Assembly: GCF_002749615.1 (NCBI RefSeq)
Contig: NZ_CP024201.1
Coordinates: 4,422,001 to 4,486,000, forward strand
DNA from: Caulobacter mirabilis
GTDB taxonomy: Bacteria; Pseudomonadota; Alphaproteobacteria; Caulobacterales; Caulobacteraceae
Length of the DNA stretch: 64,000 nucleotides
Reading direction: 5' to 3'
Of the stretch, positions 61,124-64,000 are shown in pieces. Positions within the stretch are counted from its first letter, which is position 1; each line of letters starts with the position of its first letter. Below the pieces are notes generated by a model. The model saw only the letters and a program-made list of their open reading frames with translations. It was not told where the DNA came from and ran no database searches. Both the position numbers and the translations under genes were made by a program.

Positions 61124-61204
61124 GGGGACAGGCTCCGAAGGGGGCGTGTCCCCTATCCCCGCACGCCGATGCGGGGACACGCACCGCTGCGCGGAGCATG
61201 TCCC
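61124..61204. repeat. Palindromic repeat, family R4, A-B doublet
   Basis: Unit A (61124-61153) is an imperfect GGGGACA...TGTCCCC palindrome; unit B (61173-61204) begins GGGGACACGCACCGC and ends GGAGCATGTCCCC. A 19-nt spacer separates them. The same A-B layout recurs at 63588-63666. Confidence 0.75.
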
Positions 61205-61241
61205 CCGCCCCGTTGAAGATGACGCCCCCGTCACTTTCTCG

Positions 61242-61276
61242 TTGACCGTCGGTCTCTTTAAGTGGACAGTGTTCAC
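61242..61276 (+). promoter_or_regulatory. Candidate promoter and operator of the diiron gene
   Basis: TTGACC (61242-61247) and, 14 bp downstream, GTGGACA-G-TGTTCAC (61262-61276), an inverted repeat with one mismatch, resembling TetR-family operators. The gene starts at GTG 61337, 60 bp further, after GGAGG. Confidence 0.5.
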
Positions 61277-61336
61277 ATCAGAAGGCGCGAGGTCCGATCA
61301 ACGGGCCCCGCCTTGTCATGTGGCCGGAGGACAGCA

Positions 61337-62464
61337 GTGACCGACAAGAACATCACCAAGGACGCGATGTACGACGCGGTGGCGCCGGACGATTTCGAGT
61401 CGATGCTCGAACTCGACCGCTACAACAACCGCTCGACGGCCTTCGACAAGATCATCTCGGCGACCCACGACCACTTCTGGGATCCGCTGGACAAGGAATA
61501 CATCGACTTCGACGAACCGTTCGACATGGAGAACACCCCCATCGTTCCCGAGGAACTGGTGGTGTCCCTGTCGACCGACTACGTGTCCAACCACCTGTCG
61601 GACCCCAAGACCCGCACCCGGTTCATCAACCAGTCGACCCTGCGGGCCTTCTCCTCGATCCTCCACGGGGAGCAGGGCGCGCTGAACCTGTCGGCCAGCC
61701 TCTGCCACGTGCTGAAGGACCAGGGCGCGCAGGAGTACGCGGCCAACCAGACCCGCGAGGAAGCCCGCCACGTCACGGCCTTCGCCAAGTACATCAAGGC
61801 CCGCTGGGGCCGTCCGGTGGAATGTGGCCCGACCCTGAAGGCCCTGCTGATCGAGATCATCGACGCGCCGGAGGTCTACAAGAAGATCATCGGCATGCAG
61901 ATGCTGGTGGAGGGCCTGGCCATGGGCGCCTTCGCCACCTTCTTCAACAAGATCAATGACCCGCTCGGCAAGAAGCTGATGCAGCTGGTCATGACCGACG
62001 AGGCCTTCCACCACAAGTTCGGGAAGATCTGGGCCGACCGCACCGTGCCCAAGCTGTCGCCGGAAGAGCACGCGATCATCGAGGACTGGGCGGCCCACTG
62101 CTTCCAGGCGGTGCTGTTCAACCTGGTCGGCCCGAACCAGCAGCGCGACCTCTATGAGGAGTTCGGCCTGGATCCGGACAAGGTCATCGCCGAGTTCGCG
62201 CTGATCATGACCGACGAGGCCCGTCGCGAGAACATGAAGGAGCAGACCAACATCTTCCGGGTGCTGGTGAAGACGCTCCTCAACGCCGGCATCATCACCG
62301 ACCGCACCAAGGCCTTCTACGCCATGTACGTCGACCTCGATGAGCTGAAGAGCGAAGGCGACCGCATGGTCGGCGACGACATCGCCGAGGACGGCATCCG
62401 CTACCTGCAGGCGATCAACTTCAAGGGCGGCGAGCACCGCACGGTCAACATCGCGGCCGAGTAA
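61337..62464 (+). CDS. Ferritin-like di-iron carboxylate protein
   Basis: A 375-aa helical protein. ILHGEQGALNLSASLCHVL, REEARHVTAFAKYI, MLVEGLAMGAFATFF and MTDEAFHHKFGKIW supply E, ExxH, E and ExxH, the ligand pattern of a di-iron carboxylate centre. This resembles the ferritin-like oxygenase or R2-like class, but I cannot name the reaction. No signal peptide. GTG 61337 follows GGAGG. The 61242-61276 operator-like site suggests inducible expression. Confidence 0.8.
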   Translation: MTDKNITKDAMYDAVAPDDFESMLELDRYNNRSTAFDKIISATHDHFWDPLDKEYIDFDEPFDMENTPIVPEELVVSLSTDYVSNHLSDPKTRTRFINQSTLRAFSSILHGEQGALNLSASLCHVLKDQGAQEYAANQTREEARHVTAFAKYIKARWGRPVECGPTLKALLIEIIDAPEVYKKIIGMQMLVEGLAMGAFATFFNKINDPLGKKLMQLVMTDEAFHHKFGKIWADRTVPKLSPEEHAIIEDWAAHCFQAVLFNLVGPNQQRDLYEEFGLDPDKVIAEFALIMTDEARRENMKEQTNIFRVLVKTLLNAGIITDRTKAFYAMYVDLDELKSEGDRMVGDDIAEDGIRYLQAINFKGGEHRTVNIAAE

Positions 62465-62491
62465 GCTCCGCTCACGGCGGACTTTCGACAG

Positions 62492-62517
62492 CGCCCCGTC
62501 GCAACCGCGGCGGGGCG
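62492..62517 (+). terminator. Terminator of the diiron gene
   Basis: CGCCCCGTCGC (62492-62502) and GCGGCGGGGCG (62507-62517) form an 11-bp stem with one T-G pair and an AACC loop, followed by TTTCGCG. Confidence 0.75.
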
Positions 62518-62554
62518 TTTCGCGTTCCACGGCCCTGACGTAAAAGGCCATGGA

Positions 62555-63088
62555 ATGACTCTACGCCCCGCCCTCGCCCTCGCGACCGCACTAGCCGTCG
62601 CCGCCCCCCTGACGGCGCCCCAGATCGCATGGGCCGCCGCGCCGCAGCCGACCAAGCCGGTCGCCGCCAGCTTCTACTCCGGCCGCTGGTACGAGATCGC
62701 CCGCATCCCCAACGCCGGCCAGCGCGACTGCCAGGCGCCCTATACCCAGTTCACCACCGGCGGCGCCGGGGCCTTCCAGGTCTCGCAGATCTGCCGCCAG
62801 GGCTCACCTGCGGGCAAGGCCAGGACCTTCAACACCAAGGGGCGGGTGCTGCCGGGGGCGAACAACGCCAAGTTCGAGATGAGCTTCCTGGGCGGGATGA
62901 AGAAGCAGGAGTACTGGGTGCTCGACTGCGCCGCCGACGGCTCCTGGGCGATCATGGCCACGCCAGGCGGCAACTATATCTGGCTGCTGTCGCGGAAGGA
63001 GGCCGTCACCCAGGCCGTCCGCGACGCGCTCGTCGCCCGCATCCGCGCCCTGGGCTACGGCCAGAAGCTGGAATTCCCGGCGCACTAG
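62555..63088 (+). CDS. Exported lipocalin (Blc-like)
   Basis: A 177-aa protein with a cleavable signal peptide (about 1-27, AWAAA). The lipocalin opening FYSGRWYEIARIPNAGQRDC, the strand pairs and the TPGGNYIWLLSRKEAV closing motif are clear. There is no lipobox, so it is soluble in the periplasm rather than anchored as E. coli Blc is. Two or three Cys pairs are possible. It is likely to bind lipids. Confidence 0.88.
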   Translation: MTLRPALALATALAVAAPLTAPQIAWAAAPQPTKPVAASFYSGRWYEIARIPNAGQRDCQAPYTQFTTGGAGAFQVSQICRQGSPAGKARTFNTKGRVLPGANNAKFEMSFLGGMKKQEYWVLDCAADGSWAIMATPGGNYIWLLSRKEAVTQAVRDALVARIRALGYGQKLEFPAH

Positions 63089-63110
63089 GGGCGGCGACTC
63101 GAGACTCCGG

Positions 63111-63148
63111 TTGACACCGAACGAAACCGGAACATCAATGCGCCGGTG
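63111..63148 (+). promoter_or_regulatory. SOS-type promoter: LexA box between -35 and -10 of mmcB
   Basis: TTGACA (63111-63116) is followed by GAAC-N7-GAAC (63119-63133), the direct-repeat LexA box of alphaproteobacteria, then ATCAAT (63134-63139) as -10, exactly 17 bp from the -35. Transcription would start at about 63146, which is the GTG start codon of mmcB, giving a leaderless mRNA. Confidence 0.75.
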
Positions 63149-63580
63149 GACACCGTCACCCTCAGCATCGTCGCCGTCACCCGGCCGGAAACCACTCTCG
63201 CGGTCACGCGCGGGGCCTATCGGCTGCTGGCGGAGATGGCCTACGCGCCGCTGGCCGAAGTGGGGCTGCCCAACGGACGGCGGGCGGACCTGATGGCGTT
63301 GGGGCCCAAGGGCGAGATCGTCATCGTCGAGGTGAAGTCCTCGGCTGAGGACTATCTGACCGACCGGAAGTGGGGCGAGTACGCCCCCTACTGCGACGCC
63401 TTCTTCTTCGCCGTGGCGCCGGAGTTCCCCATGGGCCTGCTGCCCGAGGAGCCGGGGCTGATCGTGGCCGACGGCTTCGGCGGGGCCGTGGTCCGGGACG
63501 CGCCGCGGTTTCCGCTGGTCGCGGCGCGGCGCAAGGCCCTGACACTGGCCTTCGCCCGGCTGGCGGCGTTCCGGAGCTGA
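63146..63580 (+). CDS. mmcB: MmcB family DNA repair protein
   Basis: A 144-aa protein of the PD-(D/E)XK type. RGAYRLLAEMAYAPLAEVGLPNGRRADLMALGPKGEIVIVEVKSSAEDYLTDRKWGEYAPYCDAFFFAVAPEF holds Asp and Glu-Val-Lys in the nuclease arrangement. In Caulobacter MmcB is SOS-induced and needed to survive mitomycin C. GTG 63146 is the only start in frame that fits the promoter. Confidence 0.9.
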   Translation: MDTVTLSIVAVTRPETTLAVTRGAYRLLAEMAYAPLAEVGLPNGRRADLMALGPKGEIVIVEVKSSAEDYLTDRKWGEYAPYCDAFFFAVAPEFPMGLLPEEPGLIVADGFGGAVVRDAPRFPLVAARRKALTLAFARLAAFRS

Positions 63581-63587
63581 ACCGTCT

Positions 63588-63666
63588 AGGGACATGTACC
63601 GAAGGTACGTGTCCCTGAGACTCCATGATTGGGAGGGGACACGCACCGCTTCGCGGAGCATGTCCC
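63588..63666. repeat. Palindromic repeat, family R4, A-B doublet
   Basis: Unit A (63588-63616) is AGGGACATGTACC-GAA-GGTACGTGTCCCT. Unit B (63635-63666) is GGGGACACGCACCGC..GCATGTCCC. Spacer of 18 nt. It lies between the convergent mmcB and response-regulator genes and may end both. Confidence 0.8.
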
Positions 63667-63681
63667 GGATGGTCCCCGCCC

Positions 63682-64000
63682 CTACCGCGGCGCGCGCTTG
63701 GCCAGGATGCGCTGCAGGGTGCGACGGTGCATCGACAGGCGGCGGGCGGTCTCGGACACGTTGTGGCCGCACAGCTCGTAGACCCGCTGGATATGCTCCC
63801 AGCGCACCCGGTCGGCGCTCATCGGGTTCTCCGGCGGGGCCGGCGCGGCGCCCATGGCGAGCAGGGCCCGGACCACGTCGTCGGCGTCGGCCGGCTTGGC
63901 CAGATAGTCGACCGCCCCGGCCTTCACCGCCGCCACGGCGGTGGCGATGTTGCCGTAGCCGGTCAGCATGACCACCCGCGCCTCGGGCCGGGCGTCGCGG
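63682..64000 (-). CDS. ActR/RegA/PrrA-type response regulator, N-terminus off the window
   Basis: The open frame runs to the right edge: RDARPEARVVMLTGYGNIATAVAAVKAGAVDYLAKPADADDVVRALL is the C-terminal half of a receiver domain (LTG, KP), a Pro-rich linker, then MSADRVRWEHIQRVYELCGHNVSETARRLSMHRRTLQRILAKRAPR, a Fis-type helix-turn-helix. This matches RegA/PrrA/ActR, partner of the RegB/PrrB redox kinase. Ends 15 bp from the R4 repeat. Confidence 0.9.
   Translation of the reverse strand, partial: RDARPEARVVMLTGYGNIATAVAAVKAGAVDYLAKPADADDVVRALLAMGAAPAPPENPMSADRVRWEHIQRVYELCGHNVSETARRLSMHRRTLQRILAKRAPR

Noticed and set aside
61007..61276. Possible 89-aa minus-strand protein
   Set aside because: It runs through two R4 repeat units and the diiron promoter.

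Overview
The window reads as chromosomal DNA of an alphaproteobacterium of the Caulobacteraceae (Caulobacter/Phenylobacterium type). The base composition is very high in G+C. A sensor kinase at 57398-59716 has the DivL hallmark of Tyr in place of the phospho-accepting His. There is a GdhZ-type 180-kDa NAD-glutamate dehydrogenase, an MmcB gene under a Caulobacter-style GAAC-N7-GAAC LexA box, a CC0125/CC1285-type lipoprotein, and promoters resembling TTGAC(G/C)-N10-14-GCTANA. No rRNA, tRNA, CRISPR array, prophage or insertion sequence was recognised. The species assignment is inference.

Layout. 1-8.9 kb: a HerA-like ATPase (cut by the left edge) diverges from an AI-2E-type exporter, followed by gdhZ, hdeD and a hydrolase. 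8.9-14.7 kb: a minus-strand block rsmB-rpe-heparinase-like-purH; purH has a clear ZTP (pfl) riboswitch in its leader. 14.7-21.5 kb: SDHAF4-like factor, Tyr/Gly-rich exported protein, pyrF, MarC, an SDR gene behind a frameshifted Rrf2 regulator, kup and two small genes. 21.5-32.3 kb: argG and a housekeeping/accessory mix (PQQ-type sugar dehydrogenase, KTSC, MAPEG, LysE, SDRs, YkvA, YhhN, DMT exporter, quinone oxidoreductase, isoaspartyl peptidase). 32.3-47.1 kb: ParDE, rlmN, DUF350 protein, a protease, AmpG-like MFS, an orphan hybrid kinase, a BNR/MoaD-like pair, ABC-F, comM (yifB), gshB, sirB1-like, yraN, rsmI. 47-57 kb: a CPDC protein, zapE, sdhCDA, then creD as a terminator-bounded unit, then sdhB, and a ferredoxin reductase/ferredoxin pair. 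57-64 kb: divL, a zincin, a SWIM protein, a structured 640-bp gap, a diiron protein, lipocalin, mmcB and a RegA/ActR-type regulator cut by the right edge.

How it works together. Succinate dehydrogenase is represented by all four subunits plus an SDHAF4-type flavinylation factor 35 kb away. Purine synthesis is under a ZMP/ZTP-sensing leader. Cell-cycle and division functions (divL, zapE, gdhZ) are interspersed with ribosome-modification genes (rsmB, rlmN, rsmI). Three families of palindromic extragenic repeats mark the gaps between convergent or tandem transcription units.

The observations most worth following are the ZTP riboswitch, the creD unit splitting sdhCDA from sdhB, an operator sequence shared by creD and the 8.9-kb hydrolase, the LexA box lying exactly between -35 and -10 of an apparently leaderless mmcB, the Rrf2 frameshift in a G6 tract, and the structured non-coding region at about 60.8-61.05 kb.
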